A stretch of 64,000 nt of DNA from Liriodendron chinense (GCA_003013855.2 ML058338.1:1-64000), one strand, 5' to 3'. Shown: positions 50,201-58,214, numbered from the stretch's first letter. Notes: generated by a model from the sequence alone, not told the origin. Translations and numbers: made by a program.

Positions 50201-53200
50201 CCCGTCATTTCGGCTAGTTAAACATCATTACTTTGGCTTGCAACTTCGTCACTTTGCATAGCAGAACCCCGCCATTTTGGCTGACAACCCCGTCACTTTC
50301 TATAGCAGAAACCAGTCACTTTGGTCGGCAACTCCATCAATTTGTATAGTGTAACCCCATCACTTTGTCTAGTGGAACCCAATCACTTTAGCTAGTAACC
50401 TCGTCACTTTGGCTAGTTGAACCCCATCACTTTGTATAGCGGAACACGATCACTTTGGTCGGCAACACCGTCACTTTGTATGGTGAAACCCTGTCACTTT
50501 GTCTAATTGAACCCCGTTACTTTGGCCCACAACCTCAACATTTTGTATGGTGGAACCCTGGTTGGGAATCCCGTCACTTCGACTAGTTGAACCCTATCGT
50601 TTTGGTTGGCAACCTCGTTACTTTGTATAGCAAAACCTTATCACTTTAACCGGCAACCCCATTACTTCATATAGCGGAACCTGATCCATTTGGTCGGCAA
50701 CCCCATCACTTTGTATAGTGGAACCGATCATTTTTGCTGACATCCTCACCACTTTATATAGCAAAACCCCATCACTTTGGTTAGTAACCTCGTCACTTTG
50801 TCTAGTTGAACCCCCTAAACGCCAATCCCCACTGTTTTCTATGGTACGGTCCACCTGAAATTTGGATCTATCTCATTCATGGAATTGTGCCTTCAAATAA
50901 GATGGCAAAATGAATGGACCGCGTGGATAAAACACATACATCATAGTGGGACCACTGATCTTTGAAAACACCCCACGACTAGCAGATCTGTGCTCATCCC
51001 AAAATAGGGTTCGAACGGATGCGGATTCCATCCGACCCATGGTGGGACCTTTAAGCGTCTGACCAGATTTGTGCGAGGGCCCACCGTGATGTATCTGTTT
51101 ATCCACACCGTCCATACATTTTCTAAGATAATTTTAAGGGATGACCTAAAACTTGAGGCAGCTTCAACAGTGTTATGGACCACACCAGAGACCACTATTG
51201 CATTTAATGCAGCTTGCGTTAAATAATAGGTGCATTTAATGCAACCCAAGCTTACTATTTTGTGTGGTCGGCTACAGCGTTGGTTCTGAGTATGATCTGA
51301 GTACTCATTGTTGGGCTCATACTTTAACATGATTATATAAGAGGGATGAACGGCTTGGATAAACGGATACATCACAGTGGGTTCCCATAGAGATCTAGTC
51401 GGACACTTAAAAGGTCCAACCAAGGTCGGACGCAATCCAGAACCCCGGAGAAAATTTTTGCTACACACATGCGTTAGCTACACTAGCTACACTGGGTGTA
51501 GCAATGACCCTATCATGATGTATGTGTTGTATCCACGCAGTCCATATATTTGGTGTGATCAATTTAGGGTATGAAACCAAAAATGATGTAGATCCAAAGC
51601 TCAAGTGGACTTAGCCCAGAAAATAGTGAGGATTGAACGCGAACCATTAAAAACTTGTTGAGGCCACTTGATCTTCGGATTTGCCTCATTTTTTGGTAAC
51701 ATGCGCTAAAATGATCTCTCCAAATGGATGAACAGTGTGGATTCAACACATACATCATGGTGGGGTCATTGCTACCACCGGTATAGCTACTGTAGCTCAC
51801 GGGTGGGTGTAGCAAAATTTTTCTCTGGAACCATTAGAAAGCTCGGTCAAAGAGAGAAGATTCGAAAGAACTCCCAAAGATAGGGTTCTCTTTATGGAAA
51901 CCGCCGGTTAGAAATCTCGTCTAAAATTTAATTTAACCTTTTTTTTTTTATTAAGTCTTGCTGACATGGACTACTCTAAGACATGGCCCAATCAAATTCG
52001 AGGAGGCAAAGACTCCCTATGCGCGGGAAACAGATGATCTGCACTCTTCTTTTCTTTAGGTGTATGCGGTTTGGAAGAGGATATATAGCCTGTGACTGGC
52101 GCACAGAGATATACCTGTGACATTCGCTGTGGGGTCCACAGGGATGTCCGTGACAAATTCACTACCTCCAACTGTTTTGAAAGACCACATTAAGACAGTC
52201 TAAAAATCAGGTAGATTCAAACCTTAGGTGGGCCACACCAAACTAAATAATGGGAACAGAAATGTCCACTGTTGAAACTTTCCATTGGTTTATTACCACT
52301 CAGATAAACCGTAGGCACAAATATTATCCTGATACAAAACTTGTCAACCCAAGATGTCCAATCCCCCCTGTTTGGTGTCGTATGATTCGCATCCCCTGAT
52401 TTTTAGATTCATGTGCTATTGTGGTCTTGCAAAACAGGTGGACGCAGGTGGGCCGAGTGAATTTGTTACAGACATTCCTTTGAGCCCCACACAGCCATAG
52501 ACAATCCATTACCATGTCATTTACCTATGGTTATGACACCTCCACATGACGTTTGACGTGTCAACTTGGCATGTATCAGGTTGGACCCACCACATAGATC
52601 ATCATGTGTTACTCATCATAAATGGGCAATGGTCTCAAAATAACGCTAGTTGGATGATCCTAATTGTTCGAATGCAGGACATCTTTATCAATGTGTCTTT
52701 CTGATCAAATGATTAGGGATGTTAGACAATCTATTGTAGTGTTATGTAACCATATTAAGCTTCAGTTTAATGAGATCAATGTTTCTTTTTCTGCATTGGA
52801 TCTTCCATCTTCATTGAAAAGATCACTGCAGATCATGATCTAACAGTGGTCATCCAATGAGGCGATGATCCCAGCCCACGATCTGACAATTATCCAAAGA
52901 AAGAATGTACCACTGTACATAAACAACCCATCAAATATTCTATTGACTGATCATTGTCTCACTGTTCCATTGATCTACAGATTCTTCATTTGCGATCAGG
53001 TGCGGTGGGCCCAGCTATGGGTCCGACCCAGATCTGTATGAGGCGGACATTGAACCTCTGGGCCCAGTATCCTATAAGTTGACCAGCACAGGGAAGTGGG
53101 CCGTCAGCAATGTTGGAATGTTTAGTGGAGGCATCAACAATGTATATTCCAGGCACACTATGGATGTTCCGAATACAATCGACCCGTGGCTGTTCGAATA

Positions 53201-56200
53201 CGCAAGGCTATCACCAGGTTCGCTGAGATATTATGGTCTGGGGCTCCAAAATGGGAACTACACTGTAAATCTCAAATTTGCAGAGACTGAATTTCCAGAT
53301 ACACCAACTTTGAAGAGCGTTGGAAAGCGCATTTTCGATATTTATCTTCAGGTATATTGGTATTAGTACATTTTCCTGAGTTTGTAAGATCCTGTTTTAT
53401 ATTCAAATCCCATATGTTTGATAGATCCACGACAAGTGATTCTACATGCAAACACGTTCCATTCTGGCATGTGTAGGACATTCGATGCATCCATCAGGCG
53501 GGACCAAACATGTAGATCATCTGGCCAAACATTTTAAGAAGAGTGAAATGATTGATTGGTTTCTGAAAATTGGCAGCAGCCCACGTTCGATTATGTGGGC
53601 TGGCATAATGGGCTGGATCATCTAGGAAGCAGGGCCCACTTGTTCCATGTCTCAAATAGATGGCAATTGTCTGTGTCCAGCCTGCAACAGGTTCTGCGAG
53701 GTAGAAGCTACGTGGGCCCACTGCAATGTCCATGAGAAATCCACTCCGCCCATTCGTTTCGCCCACTCATGTCACTTTAAAATGAGGTAGATCCAAAACT
53801 AAATAGGAGCATGCCACATGAAACAGTGGGGATTGGAAGTCCACCATTGAAACCTTCATGGGGCAACGTTAGTTTTAGATCATGATAATATTTGTGTTTT
53901 CAGTTCATCCCAGTAGGAATAACCTTATGAACCGTTCGGATGGAATATAAACATGAAAGTGGACTCTGGGAAGTGTTCAGTTCATCCCATTGTTTCCTGT
54001 CATGTGTTCCACTTGAGTTTTGGATTTGCAGCCCCACATGGCTTCCGCCTATGGGAACTTCCTGTGAGAAGGGGGCACAAGCAATCGTATCCATCTCAGA
54101 TCATGTGATCTAAGCAAAACTCTTTGATTATTATAATCATAAACTAGCTTTTTATTTTTCTTTTCCATGCATTGTCCAATGATCAAGGTATTGATATTTT
54201 CTTGAATTCCCTGTACTTGCAAAGAGTTCCAAACATAAGAATTACCATCCGTTCCAATCAAAATTCTGTTTTTGAAATTTCGAATTTTAACGGTGCAGGG
54301 AACACTAGCATGGAAAGATTTCAATATAAAAAAGGAAGCACGCTTTGTCAACAGATCCATTGAGAAGGAAAAGTGGGTTATGGTACACCATAACGTTCTT
54401 GAAATTCATCTCCTTTGGGCTGGAAAGGGGACTTGCTGCATACCTTCTTATGGCACTTATGGACCCGCCATCTCAGCCATCCGTGTTACTCCTAGTAAGA
54501 TTTCGAGTTTTTTTATTTTTATTTTTATTTTTTATTTTATTTTATTTTATTTATTGAAGTTTGATTCTATAATAGGACTAAGAGAAATGCTGTTATTGAC
54601 CGATGCTCTTCGTAGAAATTCTTTGTAGTGTGATCCCAACCATAAATGTGGTGATCATGGATGGTTATCGCTAGGGCTGTCAATGACCGGTGCTGGGTAG
54701 GTCAGGGCCCGGATTTTGAATTGTTTCGGGCCAGCCCTATTCAAAATTCTGATTTTTCAGGCTCAAGCCTGGTCCATTGACACCCCTAGGTAATTGCAAC
54801 TGGTTGTTTGGTGGTTATAGCATAGATGGATCATTAGCTAAAAATTATCATCATCATCTAAGCCTTTATCCCAATTAATTGGGGTCTGCTGAATAATCAC
54901 ATAAAAATCGAAAGGCACATCTTTTCTTACTACCTCTACCCATATAGTTTGTCAAGTCTTTTCTTACTCTCTTCACCCGCATACTTTTTGGCCTTTTACT
55001 TTCTCTTTTAAAGCCTCCAAGCTGTACCCACTCACTCCTAATTGATGAGGTTTTGTTTTTTTTTTTGGTTCTTCTTCAGTTACTCATGGCCAAACCATGC
55101 ATCTAAATCTACTTTCCTCATCTTATTACCAATTGTTGCTAGTCCTAAAATTCAATGAATGTGTTCATTTATAATTCTATCCTTCATTGTCTTGCCACTT
55201 ATCTATTTCAACGTCCTCATTTAAGCTACACTTATCTTATGAACATGTCTCTAAAGCATAGCTAGTCTTATAGTTATCCTATAAAATTTTCCTTTCAGTT
55301 TAAGTGATACACATTAATCATATAAAACTCCAGAGGCAATTCTCCATTTCTTCCACCCTACTTGACTTCTATAAGAACATTCTTCTTAATCTCTCCACTC
55401 TCTTGAATTATTAACTCAAGTATCAAAAGTGATCATTTTGAAAACCTTTTTGGTCAGCAATCTTAATTAATTCCTAGTTTGTGCTCCATATATATTAGTC
55501 CAACTAATTTTAAATCCTTTAGATTCTAAAGCACATCTCTACAAATTTAGTTTTTTGTTTATGCCCTTCTTCAGCTTGTGAATCGATATTGTCATTTGCA
55601 AATAACATACACCATTGGAGATCTCTTCTTGCAAATGTTTTGTTAACATATCCATAACAAAGGCAAAGAGATATGAGCTTAATGCTGACATGTGGAGCAA
55701 GCCTATAGTAATTGGGAACCACTTATCTCTTCACTCTTGGACCTCATTCTTGTTACTACTCCCTTATGCATATCCTTAATCGTGTCAATATATCTTTTTG
55801 ACATTCCTTTCTTTTCTAGCACCCACGAGATTAACCATCTAGGATTCTATCATAAGCCTTCTCTAAGCCAATAATGACCATGTGGAGATCATTCCTCTTC
55901 TCTCTATATTTCTCCATCGAATGTCTGAGTAGACAATTAACTTTAAAGTAGACCTCTCTGCCATGAAACTAAACTGATTTTCTAATACACTCATGCCTTT
56001 GTCTTTTACAATTCGCTATTTCCAAAAGTTTCATAGCATGGCTCAGAAGTCATAGAGAATTAGTGATTTGACCACTACTAATTGGATGGCTACAATAGTC
56101 CTATTTATGGACCATCCAAGTGATTGCTCACCAAATCATCAGTTCTAATAACCAAAGGCAAGTCCACTTTTAGCATTCCTCTAAAAGTACATTGTAGCGT

Positions 56201-57797
56201 ATCTGAAAGCTCAACATTGACTAATTGTATTGAGTTCTTGCCCAGATTTTGAACCGACTGTCAGGAGTACTCCACGAAAGAAGAACAAGACTGCTTTGGC
56301 TGTTGGAATTTCGGTTTCTGTTGTCCTATGTGTATCTGTTTTCGTAGTTTTGATTTGGAAAAAGAGTAAAAGGTTGAATGTTGATGAAGATGAAGGTAAA
56401 TCCCATCCCATATTCGTAAATAACTAAAGGATAACAAAAATGAAATTTCAGAGATGTTCAACTAACATAGTATAGTTCAAGAGTACATTAAAGGGGTGTT
56501 TGGATGTAGCACTGATTGGCAGTTGGCTGTCTTTCCAAACCACAGAATTCGGTGCTAGCCTATCAAATCGGTCCTTCATAAGTGGGAAAATCCAAATGTG
56601 GCCTACTTCCGTGTTTGGATGCACAAGTAAACTGAATTGCAAGTGTTTCATCTTATAAAGAGGAAATGACAATTCAAAGCCCACATCCTCAATATGAAAG
56701 TTAAGGAAACTAAAATTTGATGCTTTCCACTTTATTAGATGATCAATTGCAACTCAATTTGATAGTGCATCCAAACACATGCTAATTGAGCCATTCCCCA
56801 TTCATTGGGTTCAACTTTTTTCAACTGGGTGTATTTTATTTCCTGTTTTTTTTTTTTTTTTTCTTGTGATTGCTAAAAAAGACATTCAAATCCAATGAGC
56901 AGTCAAAATAAATAGAACTTGGACTGCTAAATGGTACAAATTTTTCTAAGCCCGTGTTTGGGATTAAAGTGAACGGATGAATGCAACCTGCCTGTTATGT
57001 GTATTTGCAGAATTTCTAGGAATGGGTCCCAAACCAAACATTTTCAGTTACCGGGAACTGAAGACCGCTACCAAGGACTTCAGTCCTGCAAATAAGCTGG
57101 GCCAGGGAGGATTTGGGCCCGTTTTTAAGGTCAGTTTTCTTTTATTGTATGTAAACTACAATGATCAGAAGATCTGAATGGTCCTAAGCATCCGTGTCGT
57201 GATTGAGTGCATGAGGAGCCCGCTGTGGATGAGGAATGCCCACTTCTTGATAGAACAATCTTATATCTCCGATAGGTAACCTACAAATGATAGGGAAAAA
57301 AGCAATTGCTCCAATTCAATGGAACCAAGGCAAATAATCAAATTGTTGGGATCTTCCAGTTTGAGAGATTTGGGTCATCAAGCATCTTTAGTGCTGTGCA
57401 TCAGATCAGTGGGCTGGATCGCATCCAAACCGTTCACTTCCTTAGGCTCAGGATGCATTTTCCATTTTTCTTTTTCTTTTCTTTTCTTTTTTTCATTTTT
57501 TGCAGATTGTCATACACTTTTTTACTATTTCAATTCCCAAATGAAAAATGCTTGCAAGGAAAACCAATTGATCAGCTGATTTGCAGGGCACATTGCTAGA
57601 TGGGCGGATCGTGGCTGTGAAGCAACTCTCGTTGGCATCTCACCAAGGAAAGAGTCAGTTCGTAGCCGAAATTGCTGCTATATCTGCTGTCCAACAACGG
57701 AACCTCGTGAAGTTGTATGGATGCTGCATCGAGGGAGCGAATCAGCTCATTGTTTATGAGTATCTGGAAAACAAGAGCCTTGATCAAGCACTCTTCG
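15766..57797 (+). CDS. LRR-VIII-2 type receptor-like kinase with malectin domain (partial, 17 exons, both ends open)
   Basis: Exons: 15766-15837, 21193-21264, 25325-25396, 25689-25757, 26634-26705, 27030-27101, 27226-27297, 42872-42943, 43027-43092, 46530-46595, 47588-47632, 47872-47936, 52981-53351, 54299-54494, 56246-56395, 57011-57129, 57587-57797. All junctions keep phase with no stop. Order is extracellular LRRs, cap, malectin domain, membrane span, kinase N-lobe, as in plasma-membrane LRR-VIII-2 kinases. The ligand is not predictable. Missing from the window are the signal peptide and first LRRs, and the kinase C-lobe. The LRR usually found between 15766 and 21193 in this family (ALSGPIPKELGNLT type) was not found, though the exons still join in phase. 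It looks functional where visible. Introns total about 40 kb, mostly transposons. Confidence 0.85.
16282..16311 (+). repeat. Poly-A run
   Basis: About 30 consecutive A in the intron, perhaps the tail of a small retroposon. No partner sequence was recognised. Confidence 0.6.
16575..16705 (-). mobile_element. tRNA-derived SINE
   Basis: Read on the minus strand it has a pol III A-box-like CTCAGTGGTAGACTC (16680-16666), a B-box GGGTTCGAGTACC (16641-16629) and an A-rich tail (poly-T run near 16580-16605 on +). Similar GGAGCT(C)TTTC words flank it and may be a degenerate target duplication. Confidence 0.75.
17371..17770. mobile_element. GGGCCCAC-type MITE 1
   Basis: About 400 bases with imperfect inverted ends: GTGGGGCCCACCAT near 17386 and ATGGTGGACC near 17750, each flanked by ACTGAGTAAAC / TTTACTCACT. 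The inside is the typical GTCCATCC / AAGTGGAC filler of this family, with no coding. Confidence 0.7.
18076..18623. mobile_element. GGGCCCAC-type MITE 2 with 8-base target duplication
   Basis: Ends GGGTGGGGTTTGGGTACTAC and its rough complement near 18600-18623, flanked by AACCATTC (18068-18075 and 18624-18631). 548 bases, containing a poly-A stretch near 18204. Confidence 0.75.
19041..19635. mobile_element. GGGCCCAC-type MITE 3, split by a SINE
   Basis: Inverted ends ACTGAGTAAACTCTG (19054 on) and CAGAGTTTTACTCG (about 19596-19609). The internal family sequence is interrupted at 19167-19322. Confidence 0.65.
19167..19322 (+). mobile_element. SINE nested in MITE 3
   Basis: About 156 bases from AACACCCGATC to a poly-A tail, bounded by a 17-base duplication (19150-19166 and 19323-19339, two mismatches) of host MITE sequence. 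The head has an A-box-like GCTCAAGTGGTAGACGG. The B-box is not clear. Confidence 0.75.
20110..20778. mobile_element. GGGCCCAC-type MITE 4
   Basis: Inverted ends: CAAGATGGTGCGGCCCTTAC near 20123 and GTAAGGTCTGCGCCATCTTG near 20748, plus CCCGG at both outer ends. The inside has an unrelated AT-rich stretch (about 20360-20520). Confidence 0.7.
20817..21001. repeat. Foldback with 49-base arms
   Basis: Arms 20817-20865 and 20953-21001 are reverse complements with only a few mismatches, separated by 87 bases that carry two GTGACCAGGTTG copies. Transcribed, it would make a long near-perfect hairpin. It could be a small MITE or a small-RNA precursor. Confidence 0.8.
21193..21264 (+). CDS. LRR exon (SSNNFSGSLPRELGKLTS), parent type of the upstream array
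   Basis: 72 bases, TTTTCAG acceptor, GTAAGT donor. The array exons at 62-6626 are all diverged relatives of this exon, and its intron starts and ends like theirs. Confidence 0.85.
21521..21700. mobile_element. Short MITE with 35-base inverted ends, copy 1
   Basis: TCTGCTCATCCTTAATAAGA at the left is complemented by a CCTGTTGAGGGTGAACAGA-type right end. The centre has a palindromic GCTGCATTAAATGCAGC. A relative lies at 42386-42545. Confidence 0.75.
22382..22532 (+). repeat. 93-base tandem duplication (partial second copy)
   Basis: About 57 bases starting TCAGTAGTCCTTTTTTGACC recur 93 bases later (22475) with few changes. Confidence 0.8.
22528..22975. mobile_element. GGGCCCAC-type MITE 5
   Basis: Inverted ends CTCTGCTAGGCCCACTATGA and TCATGTGGACCCCACAGAG with the usual family interior. 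Confidence 0.7.
25325..25396 (+). CDS. LRR exon (SCGLSGEIPSTFANLRK)
   Basis: 72 bases, CACAG acceptor, GTAAGA donor, phase 2-2. Paralogue of 7308-7379. Confidence 0.85.
25689..25757 (+). CDS. LRR exon (SASDNNFTGKIPDFIGSW)
   Basis: 69 bases, TTTCAG acceptor, GTAAGC donor, phase 2-2. Paralogue of 7674-7739. Confidence 0.85.
25992..26493. mobile_element. GGGCCCAC-type MITE 6 with 10-base target duplication and an empty paralogous site
   Basis: Flanked by GGACAACTGG at 25982-25991 and 26494-26503. The paralogous intron near 14938-14955 has the single, uninterrupted site. The inverted ends share a TGGATCCCC word followed by the family CACC..TGATGTATGT motif. The 9-11 base duplication points to a Mutator-like element. 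Confidence 0.85.
26634..26705 (+). CDS. LRR exon (LQGNAFDGPIPSSFSKLTS)
   Basis: 72 bases, TGCAG acceptor, GTGAGT donor, phase 2-2. Confidence 0.85.
26790..27009. mobile_element. Small MITE with GTGCGTTTGG ends
   Basis: Ends GGGTGCGTTTGG and CCAAACATGGCC, flanked by TAA/TTA, the size and ends of PIF/Harbinger-like MITEs. It fills most of the intron 26706-27029. Confidence 0.5.
27030..27101 (+). CDS. LRR exon (LSDVSNESSTLHFIENMTS)
   Basis: 72 bases, TACAG acceptor, GTAAGG donor. It matches the family's variant repeat without the NxLSGxIP core. Confidence 0.85.
27226..27297 (+). CDS. LRR exon (LRNNMLSGSIPSTIDKHRS)
   Basis: 72 bases, TGCAG acceptor, GTGAGT donor. It is followed by the giant 15.6 kb intron 27298-42871. 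Confidence 0.85.
27660..28170 (+). repeat. 5' LTR of element Q
   Basis: 511 bases, TATTGGACATGG to CAACTTTCA, homologous to 41651-42142 (GTTTAAAGTTGAATTT, ATCATAGATTC, GGCCCACCCATCC blocks). It has no palindrome cluster of the kind seen in the other LTRs. Confidence 0.85.
29561..31420 (-). repeat. 3' LTR of element M
   Basis: 1860 bases. Minus-strand TATA box (CTATAAATA, 30920-30910) and CGATCGATCGG palindromes (30975-31094). 29662-30175 is inverted relative to the other LTR. Confidence 0.88.
30974..31094. promoter_or_regulatory. Palindrome cluster (CGATCGATCGG type) upstream of TATA, 3' LTR of M
   Basis: Four CGATCGATCGG / CGATCAAT-type words lie 55-180 bases upstream, in minus orientation, of the CTATAAATA box. 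Confidence 0.55.
32210..33238 (-). pseudogene. gag of element M
   Basis: On the minus strand, 33238-32996 is a DUF4219/UBN2-like Gag start (KWNDNERAQYVANVKTLNAI). 32965-32699 continues with EAFMEFYTKLFDICNS. 32702-32496 is an acidic-then-basic linker (SEDSDDEDDEEEK). A perfect CCHC knuckle CYGCGHRGHISPDC lies near 32495-32450, followed by a tail to 32210. The segments are in shifted frames. No protease, integrase or RT is present. Confidence 0.8.
33456..35186 (-). repeat. 5' LTR of element M (carries an internal inversion)
   Basis: 1731 bases. The segment 33555-34003 is reverse-complemented relative to 29662-30175, while both flanks stay collinear. Comparison with the LTRs of element P indicates that this copy is the inverted one. 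Confidence 0.85.
34756..34863. promoter_or_regulatory. Palindrome cluster (CGATCGATCG type), 5' LTR of M
   Basis: CCGATCGATC and TTCGATCGATCGAAA words upstream of the minus-strand TATA near 34705-34713. Confidence 0.5.
35867..36534 (+). pseudogene. gag of element P
   Basis: 35867-36235 (ESFMEFYVGLNHIYNS, then an acidic linker VEDDEEEE) and 36232-36534 overlap in different frames, with a degenerate knuckle CYNYCEYDHVANEC. Same lineage as the gag of M. No downstream pol domains before the polypurine tract. Confidence 0.75.
37676..37905. promoter_or_regulatory. Palindrome cluster upstream of TATA, 3' LTR of P
   Basis: CCGACCGATCG, AACCGGTCGGTCG and GACCGATCATAG words just upstream of TATATAT at about 37935. 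Confidence 0.5.
38139..39500 (-). mobile_element. Solo LTR C2 in the 3' LTR of P
   Basis: 1362 bases, TGTTCGCTCG to GCTCAACA, with perfect target duplication TTAGG (38134-38138 and 39501-39505). Same family as 12498-14148. No internal region, so it is a recombined solo LTR. Confidence 0.88.
39003..39243. promoter_or_regulatory. Palindrome cluster (GGGCGCCCGG type), solo LTR C2
   Basis: TCGGGCGCTC, GTCGGGCGCCCGGC and TCGGGCGCCC words in the same place where the related C1 carries GACCGGTC words. A TATA-like CTTTTAAAAG lies at about 38948. Confidence 0.55.
41651..42142 (+). repeat. 3' LTR of element Q
   Basis: 492 bases, TATTGAATATAGG to CAATTTTCA, followed by the TGATC duplication. Confidence 0.85.
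42148..42871 (+). other. Remaining intron with MITE copy 2
   Basis: 42386-42545 is a second copy of the 21521-21700 MITE (CTTCAACAGGATTTTACTG left end, CATGTTGAAGATTAGCAGAC right end). The rest is unremarkable intron. Confidence 0.6.
42872..42943 (+). CDS. LRR exon (DLSFNNLSGPIPDSLFNMG)
   Basis: 72 bases, TTTGTAG acceptor, GTAAGA donor, phase 2-2. First exon after the giant intron, and still in phase with 27226-27297. Confidence 0.85.
43027..43092 (+). CDS. LRR exon (FLGNNSLSGPLPFKKADM)
   Basis: 66 bases, TTTCAG acceptor, GTATGT donor. Confidence 0.85.
43983..44030 (+). repeat. Poly-A run of about 48 bases
   Basis: Long homopolymer inside an intron, with no clear retroposon body. Confidence 0.8.
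44255..44303 (+). repeat. (CT)n microsatellite between two direct repeats
   Basis: About 49 bases of CT. Flanking segments 44150-44224 and 44303-44375 are near-identical (GGTGGAGGATTAGGAGGCTG). Confidence 0.85.
44568..45360 (+). repeat. Degenerate tandem array with a 35-45 base period
   Basis: Some twenty loosely repeated blocks of the form CATCATGTGGGGCCCACC / TTTGATGTGGACC. The same words occur at the ends of the GGGCCCAC-type MITEs, so the array may have arisen from a MITE end. Confidence 0.75.
46530..46595 (+). CDS. LRR exon (DLSYNQLSGIFPSWVSD)
   Basis: 66 bases, TTGCAG acceptor, GTATGT donor. The FPSWVS word is diagnostic of the last LRR of LRR-VIII-2 kinases. Confidence 0.87.
46780..46850 (+). 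repeat. (TA)n then (GA)n microsatellite
   Basis: TA repeat to about 46816, then GA to about 46850, directly abutting the MITE at 46841-47169. Confidence 0.85.
46841..47169. mobile_element. MITE inserted in a TA microsatellite
   Basis: Ends of about 90 bases are imperfect inverted repeats (GATTCATCACACGTGATGTG against its complement near 47125; GATGTAGCACC against GGTGCTACATC). TA repeats lie on both outer sides, as expected for a TA-targeting (Tc1/mariner-like) insertion. Confidence 0.65.
47170..47241 (+). repeat. (TA)n microsatellite
   Basis: About 72 bases of AT repeat. Confidence 0.9.
47588..47632 (+). CDS. Cap exon 1 (NLVANNFEFDSSNS)
   Basis: 45 bases, TTTGCAG acceptor, GTGTTT donor. 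It matches the conserved NLVANNF segment between the LRRs and the malectin domain. Confidence 0.82.
47872..47936 (+). CDS. Cap exon 2 with paired cysteines (LPSSMNCLQRSFPCYR)
   Basis: 65 bases, TTCAG acceptor, GTAAGT donor. The NCLQR.FPC motif is the family's LRR C-terminal cysteine cap. It joins in phase to 52981. Confidence 0.87.
49547..50815 (+). repeat. 23-base minisatellite, about 55 degenerate copies
   Basis: Consensus close to AACCCCATCACTTTG + TATAGTGG (with GTCTAGTTG and GGCTGGC variants), in tandem for 1.27 kb. Units alternate between -AGTGG/-AGTTG and -GGCAACCCC types, hinting at a two-unit substructure. No open frame and no relation to flanking exons. Confidence 0.9.
50816..51425. 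mobile_element. GGGCCCAC-type MITE pieces, two overlapping copies
   Basis: 50816-51100 looks like the 3' half of one copy. 51078-51400 is another with inverted ends ACCGTGATGTATCTGTTTAT and ATAAACGGATACATCACAGT. A small internal palindromic GCATTTAATGCA pair lies at 51199-51242. Confidence 0.6.
51445..51828. mobile_element. GGGCCCAC-type MITE 7 with long terminal inverted repeats
   Basis: 384 bases. The ends CCGGAGAAAATTTTTGCTAC and GTAGCAAAATTTTTCTCTGG are near-perfect inverted repeats, followed inside by a second inverted pair (GTAGCAATGACC / GGTCATTGCTAC) and then the family core. Confidence 0.8.
52981..53351 (+). CDS. Malectin domain, exon 1
   Basis: 371 bases after CTACAG. Begins SSFAIRCGGPSYGSDPDLYE and includes KWAVSNVGMF, YARLSPGSLRYYGLGLQNG and NYTVNLKFAETEF, the standard landmarks of the plant malectin fold (carbohydrate-binding-like, extracellular), ending FDIYLQ. 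Donor GTATAT, phase 0. GSDPDLYE is somewhat unusual, since many relatives have a longer polar loop here. Confidence 0.9.
53352..54298 (+). other. Intron with a diverged MITE
   Basis: About 53465-54060 has GGGCCCAC-type family words (AAGTGGACTCTGGGAAG, TTCATCCCA). The edges are not clear. No gene seen. Confidence 0.5.
54299..54494 (+). CDS. Malectin domain, exon 2
   Basis: 196 bases after GTGCAG, joining phase 0 to give QGTLAWKDFNI. It then has VLEIHLLWAGKGTCCIPSYG and YGPAISAIRVTP, the C-terminal strand of the domain. Donor GTAAGA, phase 1. Confidence 0.9.
54671..54789. mobile_element. Small hAT-type MITE
   Basis: 119 bases with ends CTAGGGCTGTCAATG and CATTGACACCCCTAG, a widespread plant MITE signature. 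A related word is at 15413-15430. Confidence 0.75.
54846..56056 (-). pseudogene. RTE-type LINE reverse transcriptase remnant, 5'-truncated
   Basis: On the minus strand the conserved blocks appear in order: a decayed block matching the MKLWERVIEHR region near 56040, then RNDLHMVIIGLEKAYDRI near 55915-55850, then VLEKKGMSKRYIDTIKDMHK near 55830-55770. The active-site region follows as MLFANDN near 55605, where the family has FADD, so one catalytic Asp is changed. The 3' end terminates in an ATGATGATG run (54846-54860 on +), typical of RTE tails. Many frameshifts. Confidence 0.85.
56246..56395 (+). CDS. Transmembrane exon of the receptor kinase
   Basis: 150 bases after GCCCAG. Basic stretch RKKNKTA, a hydrophobic span LAVGISVSVVLCVSVFVVL, then a basic stop-transfer IWKKSKR. 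Donor GTAAAT, phase 1. Confidence 0.88.
56486..56782. mobile_element. Possible MITE with GTGTTTGGATG ends
   Basis: AGGGGTGTTTGGATG at the left and CATCCAAACACATGC at the right are inverted. The inside has related words. Fills much of the intron 56396-57010. Confidence 0.45.
57011..57129 (+). CDS. Juxtamembrane and glycine-loop exon of the kinase
   Basis: 119 bases after TTGCAG. FSYRELKTATKDFSPANKLG leads to the ATP-binding loop GQGGFGPVFK. Donor GTCAGT. Confidence 0.92.
57130..57586 (+). other. Kinase intron
   Basis: Ordinary AT-rich intron with a TTTTC-rich tract near 57455-57505. No gene seen. Confidence 0.6.
57587..57797 (+). CDS. Kinase N-lobe exon (VAVK, alpha-C, hinge)
   Basis: 211 bases after TTGCAG. 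It includes IVAVKQLS (ATP-anchoring lysine at 57620-57622), FVAEIAAISAVQQRNLVKLY (alpha-C glutamate at 57668-57670) and the hinge LIVYEYLENKSL. It ends in phase 1 at GTACGA. VQQRN replaces the family's usual LQHPN. The exon carrying HRD and DFG is not found before the window ends. Confidence 0.92.
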
Positions 57798-58214
57798 GTA
57801 CGATACCGTCCTATCCCTTCTCAATGAAACATTTACTTACATGAAAACCCAACACTAGCCTTATTATATCTCATACGGTTTTAGTTGCATTTGGTTGCAC
57901 CATCTGTTAGGATTTTGAAATGCAGTAGAATTTAAGGTTTTTCAAAATATATATTCTATGCTATTTAGCTTAAAGACCCCAATTTAATATTTATTAAAAT
58001 TTTAAAGCGGAGAAATATAACTTTAAGAACTAGAATTACCTTAGATCGATTTTGGAAGAAGAAAAAACCCACTGATTTGCTAATACTGATCCTTGAAACG
58101 AGAAAGTCTCTCCCAGGATTATCCCAGATGAAGAGAAAGTTGAGAGCCAACACATCAACCTTAGAGCAGGGCCAAGGGAGACAATGCACAAAGCCTTCCA
58201 AGTGTGCCCCCACT
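57798..58214 (+). other. Start of the last, open intron
   Basis: Intron after the kinase N-lobe exon with AT-rich sequence. No coding seen. Continues into the transposons at 58215. Confidence 0.55.

Larger units (their letters stand above)
47937..52980 (+). other. 5.0 kb intron with MITEs and a minisatellite
   Basis: Diverged GGGCCCAC-type MITE pieces (48690-49330, 50816-51425, 52090-52505), a well-bounded one at 51445-51828, and the 23-base minisatellite 49547-50815. The longest open frame here (minus strand, 50941-51468) is made of MITE sequence and is not a gene. Confidence 0.6.

Noticed and set aside
50941..51468. Minus-strand open frame of 175 codons
   Set aside because: It lies entirely within GGGCCCAC-type MITE pieces and has no recognisable domain. 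The same words recur in non-coding copies.
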